From contig NZ_CP154799.1 of NCBI RefSeq assembly GCF_050920705.1, positions 806,001 to 870,000 on the forward strand: a stretch of DNA of 64,000 nt, in the 5' to 3' direction. Each line of letters opens with the position of its first letter. Positions within the stretch are counted from its first letter, which is position 1. Below the pieces are notes generated by a model. That model made no database searches. It saw only the letters and a list, made by a program, of their open reading frames with translations, and had not been told where the DNA came from. Below, piece after piece: positions 41,204-50,139 of this stretch. The DNA is from Regnicoccus_A sp014224355. GTDB lineage: Bacteria; Cyanobacteriota; Cyanobacteriia; PCC-6307; Cyanobiaceae. Made by a program: the position numbers and the translations under genes.

Positions 41204-41494
41204 CGGATGCCGGAAACCTTTCCACAACTAGCCCAGGGACAGCAGTCCCGCCGTAGCCCCCTCTACTGGCTCTACAGGCCCCACAGACTGACCAGCAGGA
41301 GCAGGCCGGGCCCACAGGATCATCGACGGGAAAGTTCAGAAGGCCATTCCCTGGGGGGTCGTGGCGGCGATCACTCTGTTGCCGGTCGCCAGTTCGATCC
41401 TGATCTTCAACCTGCGGCAGTCTGATCATCATCCCCTCAAGATGCGCAGGGAACTTCGTCAGTTCTGAGCAGGACAGACACCCCGGACACCTTC
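41204..41494. other. Gap with a short membrane-segment coding fragment
   Basis: No complete gene. A plus-strand frame (about 41320-41468) encodes 'IPWGVVAAITLLPVASSILI' then 'FNLRQSDHHPLKMRRELRQF' and a stop, which reads like a real single-pass protein end. It is cut by a stop upstream and has no start, so it may be another broken gene. Confidence 0.3.
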
Positions 41495-42295
41495 ATGGAA
41501 GATCAGCGAATCAGCAACGACCAGGTGGCGGTTGGCAGGGTTCGGCAGGTGATCTCGCTGGAGGCTATGGCGATTCACTCTGTCGTCATGATGGCCGAAG
41601 ACACGCAGACATCGAGGTGGCCTGAGGAGCTTTGTCCGTCGGGCGGTTCGTGGCGAGTCAGGACGAGTGCAGCTTGCTTCGCCCCGATCTTCAGAGTGAA
41701 GATCTGCGCCGTCTTTACCGGCAGTTTGAAGGGGGTGAGCAGGGCTTGATCTCTTCCAGTCAGGTGGATCGGGCCCTGGCCAACATGGCTGATGTGATTG
41801 ATGAGGAAGGCGCAGCAGACCTACGATCGCTGGTGCAGGAGCAGGGACGCCTGAGTTTCAGCGGCTTTGCCGAGTGGGCCCTGAGACAGCCCACCTTCGA
41901 CCTGATGGCGAATCATCGCGAGCTGTTCGCGTTGGTTGACAGCAATGCCAATGGCTACCTCAGCCGCATCGGGGTGGTCTGGATCGATGCCCACGACAAC
42001 CGCCAGCACGCCATCAACACCTCCGACTCCAGCACCCTCGGCCTCTGGAGGTCTTGCCGGAACCTGGCTGGCTGTCATCTGCTCTACGTCAGCTTCGATG
42101 GCGACAGCCTCGACGCCACCATCTGCAAAGGCACCGACACGCCGCCGCCTCCTGCGGATCCTGCTGAGCGATCAGCGAGTGGTGTGCTGGGAAATCTGCG
42201 AGATCAACCCTCATCTCGACAGCCTCAATACTCTTGCGGAGGTGTCGCTGGGGATCTACAAGTCCGTGCTAACGGTCCTCGATCAGAGGCTGTAG
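41495..42295 (+). pseudogene. Degraded EF-hand/arginase-family fusion gene
   Basis: Three frames join to one degenerate protein. The N-terminus is 'MEDQRISNDQVAVGRVRQVI'. An EF-hand-like part follows ('SEDLRRLYRQFEGGEQGLIS', 'NHRELFALVDSNANGYLS'). Arginase/ureohydrolase pieces come last: 'GVVWIDAHD', 'LLYVSFDGDSLDATICKGTD' (metal-binding SFDxDxxD with one D replaced by G) and 'CEINPHLDSLNTLAEVSLGI'. Most of the ureohydrolase N-terminal half is deleted. Arginase makes urea, and the next gene is a urea channel that also has EF-hands. Confidence 0.65.
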
Positions 42296-42316
42296 ATCAA
42301 GCCTGTCCTCTCCCCC

Positions 42317-43969
42317 ATGCCCCAGTCCGAAGGAACAGACCAGGCCCAGGCTTTCGATCTGCTGGCCCGCTTCGTGGATTCCCCCGAGGCGCCGGCGCAG
42401 AGGCCATGGCTGCCCACGGCGGGCACCTTGCCGCAGCTCGTTGCACTGTGGGATGGGCATCCAGCCGCTGTGACCCTGACCTGCACCCTGCGCAGCCTGG
42501 GGCAGGTGATCTTCATCAACAACCCGATCAGTGGCCTGCTGCTGCTGCTGGCACTTCTGTGGCAATCACCCGCCATGGGGATCTTCTCGGTGCTGGGGAT
42601 CGCCACGGCGACCCTCACATCCCGGCTGATCGGTGCTGATCGCGGTGCACGGCTCAATGGCATCTACGGCTTCAATGGAGCGCTGGTGGGCAGTGCCGCA
42701 GCCGCCTTCGCCGCCTTGGATCGCCCCCTCAGCCTGGTGGCCTGGTTGCTGTTGGTGGCGGCTGGCGCGGCGCTCACCACGCTGCTGGTTGAGGGCCTGG
42801 GAGGTTGGCTGGTCAGGCGTCTCGGCGTGCCACCCCTCACCCTGCCGTTCTGCCTGATCACCTGGTTGCTGCTCTCCCTCGTGATGGCCGTCAGCCATCC
42901 GGCCCTGGGCCTGATGGTGGCGACTCCAGCCACGGCCCAGGATCCAGGTGGCGCCGGTCTGCTGCTGGGGGTGGTGCGGGGCTTCGGGCAGGTGTTTCTC
43001 TGCCCATCCCTGCCCAGTGGTCTGATCGTGCTGGTGGCCGTCGCCGCCGCCAGCCCCCTGGCCGCCCTTCTCGGCCTGGCCGGTGGTCTGGTCTCCAGCC
43101 TCACGGCCCTGGCGATCGGCATGGCGCCCGCTTCGGTGGCCCTGGGTCTGGGCAGTTACAACGGTGTGCTCACCGCCATCGCGATCGGCGGCATTTTCTA
43201 CGCCACGACCCGAGGCAGCCTGTTGATCGCTCTGCTTGCGGCAGCGGGCGCGAGCCTGGTGACGCCGGCTCTGAGCCAGGTCCTGGCCACAGCTCAGCTG
43301 CCCGTGCTCACCTTCCCCTTTGTGCTGGCCACCATGGCCACGATGGTGGTGATGCGCCCGGTCCTTCCCTCCCTCCTGCCGGTGGCGCTGCATTCGGTGC
43401 ACACCCCCGAGGAACACCGTCAGCGCTTCAGGGTCGCCAGGTCGCTGCTGAATGATTTTCGTCGCCGGCTTCGTCAGGCCGTCTGCGGTGAGCCGAAGGC
43501 GGTGCTGATGCCAGGCGCGGAGGCTGCCCACCGCCAGCAACTCCAGAGCCTGTTCGAGGAGCTCGACAAGGACGGCAACGGCAGCCTCAGCGTGGCTGAA
43601 CTCGCCACGGGTCTGATGCAGCGCCAGCCGTCGAATCGCGCCGATGCCGCCAGCCGACAACGCTTCCTGCTGATCAAGGGGATTCTGAAGCGCATGGATC
43701 TCAATGGCGACGGCCGGGTGGATCACGTGGAATTCGCTGAACTGATGCTGCGGCTCCGCCGCCTGCAGGAGGGGCGCGCACGGCTGCTCACCTATCTGCA
43801 ACCGGTGGATGTCGACGGCAATACCGAGCTCGACCCAGCCGAGCTGGACCGGCTGCTGGTGAGCGTCGGCCAACCCCGCCTCCTGGAGGAGGAGCGCCAG
43901 CGGATCTTCGGCACCACAGGCGGTGGCCTGAGCTGGGGCAGTTTCCTCGATCAACTGCTGCTGACCTGA
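42317..43969 (+). CDS. Urea transporter (UT family) fused to C-terminal EF-hands
   Basis: A 550-residue protein. Residues about 55-370 are the ten-helix UT channel, with 'QVIFINNPISGLLLLLALLW', 'GIYGFNGALVGSAAAAF' and the second-repeat 'LGSYNGVLTAIAIGGIF' typical of urea channels. Residues about 400-550 hold three EF-hand loops (DKDGNGSLSVAEL, DLNGDGRVDHVEF, DVDGNTELDPAEL). Inner-membrane urea flux controlled by calcium is the natural reading of the fusion; the control is inference. It lies 21 bp after the arginase relic, so the two were an operon joining urea production and movement. Confidence 0.85.
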   Translation: MPQSEGTDQAQAFDLLARFVDSPEAPAQRPWLPTAGTLPQLVALWDGHPAAVTLTCTLRSLGQVIFINNPISGLLLLLALLWQSPAMGIFSVLGIATATLTSRLIGADRGARLNGIYGFNGALVGSAAAAFAALDRPLSLVAWLLLVAAGAALTTLLVEGLGGWLVRRLGVPPLTLPFCLITWLLLSLVMAVSHPALGLMVATPATAQDPGGAGLLLGVVRGFGQVFLCPSLPSGLIVLVAVAAASPLAALLGLAGGLVSSLTALAIGMAPASVALGLGSYNGVLTAIAIGGIFYATTRGSLLIALLAAAGASLVTPALSQVLATAQLPVLTFPFVLATMATMVVMRPVLPSLLPVALHSVHTPEEHRQRFRVARSLLNDFRRRLRQAVCGEPKAVLMPGAEAAHRQQLQSLFEELDKDGNGSLSVAELATGLMQRQPSNRADAASRQRFLLIKGILKRMDLNGDGRVDHVEFAELMLRLRRLQEGRARLLTYLQPVDVDGNTELDPAELDRLLVSVGQPRLLEEERQRIFGTTGGGLSWGSFLDQLLLT

Positions 43970-44006
43970 ACCGACGCTGGAGACGCGTTCTGGGCGCGAG
44001 ACCTGA

Positions 44007-45425
44007 TCAGTTGTCCTGCTGGGGTGGGTCGTGGCCGGACAGGGAGGGCGAGTGGAACGTCAGCAGTTCAAGCCAGGTCTGGGCTGCCCGCCTCAGCGTG
44101 AATCCCTGGGTGGAGATCAGGCGTTGGATCTGGTCACGGGCCCAGCTGCTGCGCTGCTCAGCGGGAACCAGTCCTGCCAGTTCATCGCACACGGCGTGGT
44201 TGTGTCCGATCCAGTCACTGGTCACCGCCGTCGTTGAGGAACCCGGCCCGCTGGCCAGCCAACCCAGGGAGCCCGCCAGGGGCTGATCGGGCAACAGATC
44301 AGCAAGCCCGATCTCCGGACGGCGCGCCCCGAGCCACCAGCGACGGGCGCCCGCAGGGTCATGACCATGGCGATCACGGGCACGCCTCGGGAAGAACCCA
44401 TCGATGGGATTGTTCTCTCCCTCGACCACCTGCTGGGCGATCCAGTCGACCCGCCGACTCCTTCCCTGGGCGGGGGCCTGATAGAGCACCCGGCCCCTCA
44501 CGGCATCGTGCAGGGGGCTGGTGGCATCAACCGAGATTTCCGTGTGGGGATCAAGGATCGCCGGCAGAGCGCAGTACTGCGCCCGCGAGCCCAGGCCGAG
44601 GCCGTGAAAACGCTGCAACCGAACGCCAGCGTCGCGAAAGCCATCGCGGATGCCGAACAGAATCTCTGCCAACTTCACATAGCGCGTGGCTGTGGGTTGA
44701 GAGAGCTTCCGGCGTGCTGCCAGTGACGTCCACTGGGTGCCGGTCTGGAGGTTGTTCAGTCCGGCAAAACCCACCGCCACATTGCTGGCACCCTCTTCAG
44801 CGGCCATCCGTCCAGCTGCCTTGGCTGTGAAGTAATCAGCCGCCGCCAGGGTCACATAGACGTGCCGATCCCGTGCACGGGGATCGGAGATCATCGCCAT
44901 CCAGCCATTCAGGCTGATGCGATTGCGCTGCCTGAACTTGTCGATCGACCAGCCGGTCATCGTGCGATCGATGCCCAGGCCCATCAGGCAACCAATGCAG
45001 AAATCCTCTGGGGCGATCAGATGGGTGGGATCCATCGCCATCTGCTCATCGATCACGGCGGCCCAGTCACGACCCTGATGCAAGGTGTCGATGAAGCGGG
45101 CAACCTCCAGGGCGAACATCTTTGCCGGTAGGCGCACAGCCTTGGGCATGCTGCTCATTGATGGTTCGCCACTTTCCTTGCGGATGGATCGGTAGGTGGA
45201 GAGGATCGATCCGGCGGTTTCTGCGAACTCGTCGATGACGAGATCGATCAGTGGTTTGGTGCCATTGTCGGCCATCAGGTCAGCGCCGTCTTGGCGCACG
45301 TCTGCGGCCAGCTCGAGGGTCTGTGGGGTTGTTCGGTGACTGGAGAGCAGCCAGGCCGAAGAGACGTAACCGCTGTCGGCGTAGATCTCAGCGGTCTGAG
45401 GGCGGAGATTGGTGAAAAAACGCAT
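44007..45425 (-). CDS. Unknown protein, possibly TGT/DpdA-like TIM-barrel
   Basis: 472 residues, no signal or membrane segment. Notable stretches are 'RFFTNLRPQTAEIYADSGYV', 'ADVRQDGADLMADNGTKPLI', 'MALDPTHLIAPEDFCIGCLMGLGI'-like central helices, 'HGLGLGSRAQYCALPAI', then 'EISVDATSPLHDAVRGRVLY'. Asp in ADNG and in SVDATSP, with a GLG loop between, faintly recall the (beta/alpha)8 barrel of tRNA/DNA-guanine transglycosylases. This is a weak resemblance, not an assignment. First-choice start is ATG 45425. Two further unknown genes lie upstream on the same strand. Confidence 0.6.
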   Translation of the reverse strand: MRFFTNLRPQTAEIYADSGYVSSAWLLSSHRTTPQTLELAADVRQDGADLMADNGTKPLIDLVIDEFAETAGSILSTYRSIRKESGEPSMSSMPKAVRLPAKMFALEVARFIDTLHQGRDWAAVIDEQMAMDPTHLIAPEDFCIGCLMGLGIDRTMTGWSIDKFRQRNRISLNGWMAMISDPRARDRHVYVTLAAADYFTAKAAGRMAAEEGASNVAVGFAGLNNLQTGTQWTSLAARRKLSQPTATRYVKLAEILFGIRDGFRDAGVRLQRFHGLGLGSRAQYCALPAILDPHTEISVDATSPLHDAVRGRVLYQAPAQGRSRRVDWIAQQVVEGENNPIDGFFPRRARDRHGHDPAGARRWWLGARRPEIGLADLLPDQPLAGSLGWLASGPGSSTTAVTSDWIGHNHAVCDELAGLVPAEQRSSWARDQIQRLISTQGFTLRRAAQTWLELLTFHSPSLSGHDPPQQDN

Positions 45426-45471
45426 GGGCCACTGATTCAGAACTGACGCTCAGGGCAATGGCAGGCGAAAA

Positions 45472-45942
45472 TTAATTGATGTAGTTGTGGTACCAACGCG
45501 ATTCAACACAGCAATGGGTATGCGTGGACTGCAGGAGCCCTTTGGTCTCAGCTTCGATGCTGCGTTGGGGCGCCAAATCATTGTAGCGATCATTGGCAAG
45601 TTGGAGCTTGTTGTTGGCTGCATCGACGATGGCCTGGTAGGCGGAAGAGGCTTCGTCGTCTCCAGCTTGTTCCGCATCACGCTGGCCCAGCTGTGCTTCG
45701 TTTCGGATGCGCTCAAGATCATCGCGGGTCGTGTAGTCGTCCAGCTCAGTCATTCGATCCTTGGCATCATCAAGCCAGGTTTGCACCTGGTCCAGCAGGC
45801 CAGCCACGTACTCACAGTCGATCTGGTCGCAGGGGACATTGTTGAAGGTCTCAACAACGCCTGATCCATCCAGAAGGTCAGACACATCAGGGGGGTCGGG
45901 AATCCCATCAAGCTCGGCCTGAAGCTCCTCGGGGGTCAACAT
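45472..45942 (-). CDS. Acidic coiled-coil protein of unknown function
   Basis: 156 residues. An acidic N-terminus ('LTPEELQAELDGIPDPPDVS', with a Cys pair in 'NVPCDQIDCEYVAG') is followed by a long amphipathic helix region ('LLDQVQTWLDDAKDRMTELDDYTTRDDLERIRNEAQ') and ends 'HTHCCVESRWYHNYIN'. Not recognised. It begins 4 bp after the stop of the gene upstream, indicating an operon with 45947-47059. Confidence 0.55.
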   Translation of the reverse strand: MLTPEELQAELDGIPDPPDVSDLLDGSGVVETFNNVPCDQIDCEYVAGLLDQVQTWLDDAKDRMTELDDYTTRDDLERIRNEAQLGQRDAEQAGDDEASSAYQAIVDAANNKLQLANDRYNDLAPQRSIEAETKGLLQSTHTHCCVESRWYHNYIN

Positions 45943-45946
45943 CTGC

Positions 45947-47059
45947 CTAGGCCTCCTGAAGTCTGGAAATCAGATCACCCGCTGAGTACTGCACTCCGAT
46001 CGATGGAAACTCCCAGTTCCCATCGATCACGCGAGGGTAAAGATCATAGGCGTGCCGAGCCTCATCGGCCAGCCAGTCTTCCCAGACAGTGTCGGCGTGG
46101 CTTCCCGGTCCTTCAAAGTGGGCCACAAGGATCTTCTCGCCATTGTCGTCGAGCTCCACCTTGCCTCGGATCCAGACGAGGGCTCCGGGCACGGTGCCGT
46201 TCTGCTTGATGTCCCTGCGGTGGATCCGTAATTCCGATCCGTCGGTCAGCCGCAGAAAGGAATAGGGAATCAGGGGCCGATCCACCCAGCCCATTTCGGC
46301 AATTTCTCCAACCACCACCTGGTCTTCACCCTCTGGAAGGGCACTCAGGGGCAGGCCACCCTGCCACTGGGCAGTGTCGTAGCGCCGCAGGGTGGTGCGG
46401 TTGCCGGCGATCCGCCTCATGCCGGCCTCACCGGGGCCGGTCGACAGGCGTCGCATCACCAGCACCGTGCCGGCCAGAAGCATGGCGTGACGCCGAGCGA
46501 GATCAGAGCAACGCAGGCCCAGATTCCCCATCCGTCGATCAGCCACCGGCAGGAGTCCTGCGCCTTCAAGGACAGGATCAAGCCTCTCAACGTCGTTGAC
46601 GAGTTCAAGGAAGATCGCCGTGGCCGCAGGAAGATCTCCAGCCCTGGCCGTTTCCCTCAGGTCATGGAGGCGGGCGTCGTAGCTGGCCTCGGCCGTGCCA
46701 AGCAGCATCAGCAGACGCCCCGGGTTCACGGGTGTAGCGCCTGGCCTCATCACGGCGTCATGGAGCCGGGCATGCGCCGATCGACCAAGGGCCGAGGCCA
46801 CCCGCTCGGCTTCCTCATCCGTGATGGCGCCGTAGCCCGGAAGCGGTTCGGTGGCTCCCTCGTCAATCACGTCGGGAACCCGGGGAAATTGAGAGAAGAG
46901 TTCACCCCAGGCGATGATTCGGCCTGGTTCTGCGGCATAAACCGCTGTGGATTCCTTGTCGGCGCTGAGCTGGAGAACGGTTGCGGCGATCCCTCGATGC
47001 AGCATCAGATCGACCAGTGGCTGGCCTCTAAAGGCTATCGCACATCTGCCAGGCAGCAT
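45947..47059 (-). CDS. Unknown protein, first gene of a three-gene minus-strand module
   Basis: 370 residues. The N-terminal part looks like a degenerate regulatory domain ('LHRGIAATVLQLSADKESTAVY'). The middle is helical and basic, and the C-terminal 130 residues are beta-rich ('LRRYDTAQWQGGLPLSALPE', 'GALVWIRGKVELDDNGEKIL', 'WLADEARHAYDLYPRVIDGN'). No known motif. Together with 45472 and 44007 it forms an apparent operon with no recognisable member. Confidence 0.55.
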   Translation of the reverse strand: MLPGRCAIAFRGQPLVDLMLHRGIAATVLQLSADKESTAVYAAEPGRIIAWGELFSQFPRVPDVIDEGATEPLPGYGAITDEEAERVASALGRSAHARLHDAVMRPGATPVNPGRLLMLLGTAEASYDARLHDLRETARAGDLPAATAIFLELVNDVERLDPVLEGAGLLPVADRRMGNLGLRCSDLARRHAMLLAGTVLVMRRLSTGPGEAGMRRIAGNRTTLRRYDTAQWQGGLPLSALPEGEDQVVVGEIAEMGWVDRPLIPYSFLRLTDGSELRIHRRDIKQNGTVPGALVWIRGKVELDDNGEKILVAHFEGPGSHADTVWEDWLADEARHAYDLYPRVIDGNWEFPSIGVQYSAGDLISRLQEA

Positions 47060-47122
47060 GCCAAGGGTCCTTCCCCGGGATTGTCCTCATGGTGCTGGCT
47101 GTTCAGTTACACCTGCGATGGC

Positions 47123-47305
47123 TTAGGGCAGGGTGAATCCGGAGGTGTTCAGGTGCTTGAGATCGAGCATCACGATCGAGAGCCAGCCCAGCAGTGCCAG
47201 GCCGCCAAGAACGGCCAGGACGACCAGAACACCAGCCCATGCAGACTTCGACGAGCCGTTGTCGTTCATCACAGGAGCACGGGGTTGCTGCACGAAGTAT
47301 GCCAT
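47123..47305 (-). CDS. Small single-pass membrane protein
   Basis: 60 residues from ATG 47305 (ATG 47320 and 47269 are alternatives). 'AWAGVLVVLAVLGGLALLGW' followed by 'LSIVML' is one strong transmembrane helix with a polar N-terminus. No family. It lies upstream of and on the same strand as the unknown three-gene module. Confidence 0.45.
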   Translation of the reverse strand: MAYFVQQPRAPVMNDNGSSKSAWAGVLVVLAVLGGLALLGWLSIVMLDLKHLNTSGFTLP

Positions 47306-47320
47306 GCCAGGGCTGTGCAA

Positions 47321-47703
47321 CTATTCGCCGTATGTCAATCCTGCAGTTGCATGAACAGGATTGTTGGTGCTCAGGACAGCTCTTGAACCGTGCTGAGTCC
47401 GAGCAAGATGATCAACAAGTGCTGCAGTCCTCCGGGTTGGATCATCCTGAGTGGCCCGGATAGCTTCGCGACCTGGGCCCATCGAGGCCTTGGGGGCAAC
47501 CGTCAGGGGCGGTCTCCCGCACCTTTTCAAGCCCACGCAGCGGATCGACAGTTCCATCAAGGGAGGTCCATCTGGACGCAACCGTCCATTCCGGTCCCGG
47601 AATTCTCCCGCGTGCAAGGTCGATGCCAGGCAGCGGTCGTGCATGTGGCGAGATGAAGAGCTTCCCTCCACACTCCTTTCACTCACCACCAGGAGGTCAC
47701 GCC
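47321..47703. other. 383-bp gap without a recognisable gene
   Basis: Both strands have openings but none with a plausible start, ribosome-binding site and protein-like composition. The AGGAGG at 47691-47696 belongs to the Hsp20 gene. The gap separates accessory DNA to the left from compact core genes to the right. Confidence 0.5.
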
Positions 47704-48156
47704 ATGGCGCTCTTGAAACGAGAATCCCTTAAAGACGTCGAAGATCTCTTTGACAGATACACCCTTTCGTTGCCCTGGCCGTTCACTCGCAGCAGTTCTG
47801 GCCTGGCCGGCATGCCCCTCCATGACTGGCACCCTCGGGTCGACATCTCCGAAACCGCCACGGGTTATGAGGTCCGCGCCGACATCCCCGGTGTCAGCAA
47901 GGATGACCTGAAGGTGACTCTTCAGGAAGGGGTCCTCACCATTCAGGGTGAGCGCCGTCAGGAGCAGAAGGAGGAGAACGAGCGCATGCACCGCGTCGAG
48001 CGGGTCTACGGCAGCTTCAGCCGCAGTTTCCACCTCCCCGACGACGCCGATGCCGCCGCCATGACCGCCACGGCCAATGACGGACAGTTGACGGTGTCCC
48101 TGCCCCGCAGAGGTCCGGCCCCCAGCGCGGAACCGCTCCAGATTCCGGTTCAATGA
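47704..48156 (+). CDS. Hsp20 small heat-shock protein
   Basis: 150 residues from ATG 47704 with AGGAGG 8 bp upstream. The alpha-crystallin domain spans about residues 45-135 ('PRVDISETATGYEVRADIPGVSKDDLKVTLQEGVLTIQGERRQE' with the conserved 'A-x-x-x-x-G-x-L' near 'ATANDGQLTVSLPR'). A short C-terminal tail with 'LQIPVQ' gives the I-x-I/V motif. It holds unfolding proteins in an ATP-independent way. No CIRCE-like element is visible upstream. Confidence 0.92.
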   Translation: MALLKRESLKDVEDLFDRYTLSLPWPFTRSSSGLAGMPLHDWHPRVDISETATGYEVRADIPGVSKDDLKVTLQEGVLTIQGERRQEQKEENERMHRVERVYGSFSRSFHLPDDADAAAMTATANDGQLTVSLPRRGPAPSAEPLQIPVQ

Positions 48157-48179
48157 GAACGGACCTGTGAGCCCGGCTG

Positions 48180-48560
48180 ATGCCTGTTCTCGCCCGTGCC
48201 GTTCTGCTGATGCTCGGCTTCGCCGCCATGCCACCGGCCCTGGCGGCGGAGCGCCTCTCCACCATCCCGGAGCGTTTCCGGGGCATCTGGATGGCCGAAG
48301 CCCGCCACTGCACCGCCCCGGCCACGGATGAATCCTGGCTGCGGATCGGGGCTGATCAGATCAGCTTCTACGAGAGCGCCGGCCCCGTGCTGGCGATCGT
48401 GACCCGGGGGGCTGATCAGCTGGCTCTGATCAGCGAGCTCAGCGGCGAGGGCAGCACCTGGCTGGACCTGCACCAGTTCACGCTCTCCGCCGACCGCCAG
48501 CAGCTCACGACCCGGGCGCCAGGCCTGGCCGACCCCTACCAGCGGGTTCGCTGTCCCTGA
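48180..48560 (+). CDS. Secreted protein of unknown function
   Basis: 126 residues with a Sec signal peptide ('LARAVLLMLGFAAMPPALAA', AxA cleavage). The mature part 'STIPERFRGIWMAEARHCTA' to 'YQRVRCP' has two Cys that could pair and a lipocalin-like 'F-x-G-x-W' opening. Function unknown. Confidence 0.65.
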   Translation: MPVLARAVLLMLGFAAMPPALAAERLSTIPERFRGIWMAEARHCTAPATDESWLRIGADQISFYESAGPVLAIVTRGADQLALISELSGEGSTWLDLHQFTLSADRQQLTTRAPGLADPYQRVRCP

Positions 48561-48695
48561 GCGCCTCTCGTCTGGTGCGAGCCTTCCTGCTCCCGCTGAA
48601 CCGGTTGTGTGTCGCTTCCAGGCGGGCAAGGCCTGCGCCTGGGCACAACGTTCTGACCGCCGATACGCTGGCGAACTCTTCACCAGCACCGCACC

Positions 48696-48902
48696 ATGGC
48701 CCCCAGGGTCTCCCTTGCAGCCCGCAGCAGGCGCGTGAGCCGGGAAGACGCACTGCAGCAGCTTGATCTGGCCACTCTGGCCCAGGCGTATCGCTCCGGC
48801 CATTCGGTGTACCTGGGCCGCGGCGACTTCTGGATCTGGGCCCACGACGGCATCCCCTCCTGGCTCGTGCCCCGGTTCGAGGATCTTGGCTTTCTGCCGT
48901 AG
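48696..48902 (+). CDS. Small conserved-looking hypothetical protein
   Basis: 68 residues, basic N-terminus then 'ALQQLDLATLAQAYRSGHSVYLGRGDFWIWAHDGIPSWLVPRFEDLGFLP'. Well-ordered composition and position 32 bp before folK suggest a real gene. No family. Confidence 0.5.
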   Translation: MAPRVSLAARSRRVSREDALQQLDLATLAQAYRSGHSVYLGRGDFWIWAHDGIPSWLVPRFEDLGFLP

Positions 48903-48933
48903 CTCTCCGCCCCCGCCACGGCCTGGGACGACC

Positions 48934-49527
48934 ATGGCCGTGGTGTCAGGTCTCGCCATAGCTCTCGGGGCGAACCTCGGCCATCCCACCCGCACCCTGA
49001 CCGCCGTGCGGCCATTGCTGAGCCAGCAGCTGCTCGACTGGGCCGGCTTCCCGCTGCTGCTGCGCTGGTCGCCGCTGTTTCGCACGGCGCCGGTGGGCGG
49101 GCCGCCGGATCAGCCCTCGTTCATCAATGCCGCTCTTCTGGCCGTTCGCCCGGAGCCGGAGGAGACCGCGGTGAGGGCTGGCCTTGAGCCCTGGCCCGAT
49201 CCCCTGGGGTTGCTGGAGCGGCTCCAGGGGCTGGAGGCGTGCTTCGGCCGCCGGCGCCTGGAGCACTGGGGACCCCGCAGCCTCGATCTCGATCTCCTCT
49301 GGTGCGCTGGGGCCCGCCGCCACAGCCCCCAGCTGGAGCTGCCCCACCCGCGTCTGCGCCAGCGTGCTTTTGTGATCGGCCCCCTGGCGGCGATCGAACC
49401 GCAGCTGGTGCTTCCCGGCGGTCTCGAGACCGCCGCCTCCCTGTTGGCTGAACTGCTCAGCCGCACAGGGGCCGAACCGCCCCCGTTGTTGCTGCCGGCT
49501 CAGGACGGCTGGCCCGAGGGGGGCTGA
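48934..49527 (+). CDS. folK: 2-amino-4-hydroxy-6-hydroxymethyldihydropteridine pyrophosphokinase
   Basis: 197 residues from ATG 48934. 'LAIALGANLGHPTRTLTAV' is the opening of HPPK. 'SPLFRTAPVGGPPDQPSFINAAL' and 'RLEHWGPRSLDLDLLW' (metal- and ATP-binding RxxRWGPRxLDLD region) follow, then 'LPHPRLRQRAFVIGPLAAI'. It transfers pyrophosphate to the pterin in folate synthesis, in the cytosol. It is slightly longer than usual at the C-terminus. It is followed by a NUDIX gene, as in other picocyanobacteria. Confidence 0.93.
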   Translation: MAVVSGLAIALGANLGHPTRTLTAVRPLLSQQLLDWAGFPLLLRWSPLFRTAPVGGPPDQPSFINAALLAVRPEPEETAVRAGLEPWPDPLGLLERLQGLEACFGRRRLEHWGPRSLDLDLLWCAGARRHSPQLELPHPRLRQRAFVIGPLAAIEPQLVLPGGLETAASLLAELLSRTGAEPPPLLLPAQDGWPEGG

Positions 49528-49575
49528 TCGCGCCTGGCCGGCGGTCACACTGGTGTGGCTGCTCCACCTCCCTCC

Positions 49576-50139
49576 ATGGCTCCCCTGCCGCCCCCCGAGC
49601 CCTCCACCCACCTGGAAACCACGGCGGCACTTGAAGCCCGCAAACTTCGCTTCGAGCTCAACCGGGTGCTGCTGCCGATGGGGGTGGAGGGCACCTACGG
49701 GATCATTCGCCATCCCGGGGCCTCCCTGGCTGTGCCGGTGCTGGCTGACGGGCGGGTGGTGGTGCTGCGCCAGTACCGCTTCGCCGTGGAGCGCCGCATC
49801 CTCGAGTTCCCCGCCGGCACCCTGGAAGACGGCGAAGACCCCCTGGAGTCGATGCAGCGGGAGCTGGGGGAGGAGGCCGGCTACAGCGCCACCCGCTGGG
49901 ATTCCCTGGGCCTGATGCTGCCCTGCCCCGGTTATTCCGATGAGGTGATCCATCTATTCCTGGCCAGGGATCTCTCGCCCCTCAGCGAGCGGCCCCCGGG
50001 CGATGACGACGAGGATCTGCAGGTGCTGCTGCTTGAGCCCGCCGCCCTTGATTCGGCCCTGGCCAGCGGTGATGAAGCCCTTGATGGCAAGAGCGTCACC
50101 GCCTGGTTCCGGGCCCGCCAGCTGCTCGGCCTCGCATGA
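49576..50139 (+). CDS. NUDIX hydrolase, ADP-ribose pyrophosphatase-like
   Basis: 187 residues from ATG 49576 (a GTG at 49555 is also in frame). The NUDIX box 'GTLEDGEDPLESMQRELGEEAGY' is complete (GX5EX7REUXEEXGU), preceded by 'VVVLRQYRFAVERRILEFPAG', typical of ADP-ribose pyrophosphatases. It overlaps the photolyase start by 4 bp, so the two are coupled. Confidence 0.88.
   Translation: MAPLPPPEPSTHLETTAALEARKLRFELNRVLLPMGVEGTYGIIRHPGASLAVPVLADGRVVVLRQYRFAVERRILEFPAGTLEDGEDPLESMQRELGEEAGYSATRWDSLGLMLPCPGYSDEVIHLFLARDLSPLSERPPGDDDEDLQVLLLEPAALDSALASGDEALDGKSVTAWFRARQLLGLA

Noticed and set aside
42566..43954. Long minus-strand frame opposite the urea channel
   Set aside because: Gln/His/Gly-rich shadow of a hydrophobic GC-rich gene.
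46487..47386. Plus-strand frame opposite the unknown 370-residue gene
   Set aside because: No start signal and shadow-like composition. The minus-strand gene has better operon spacing, though its family is unknown too.
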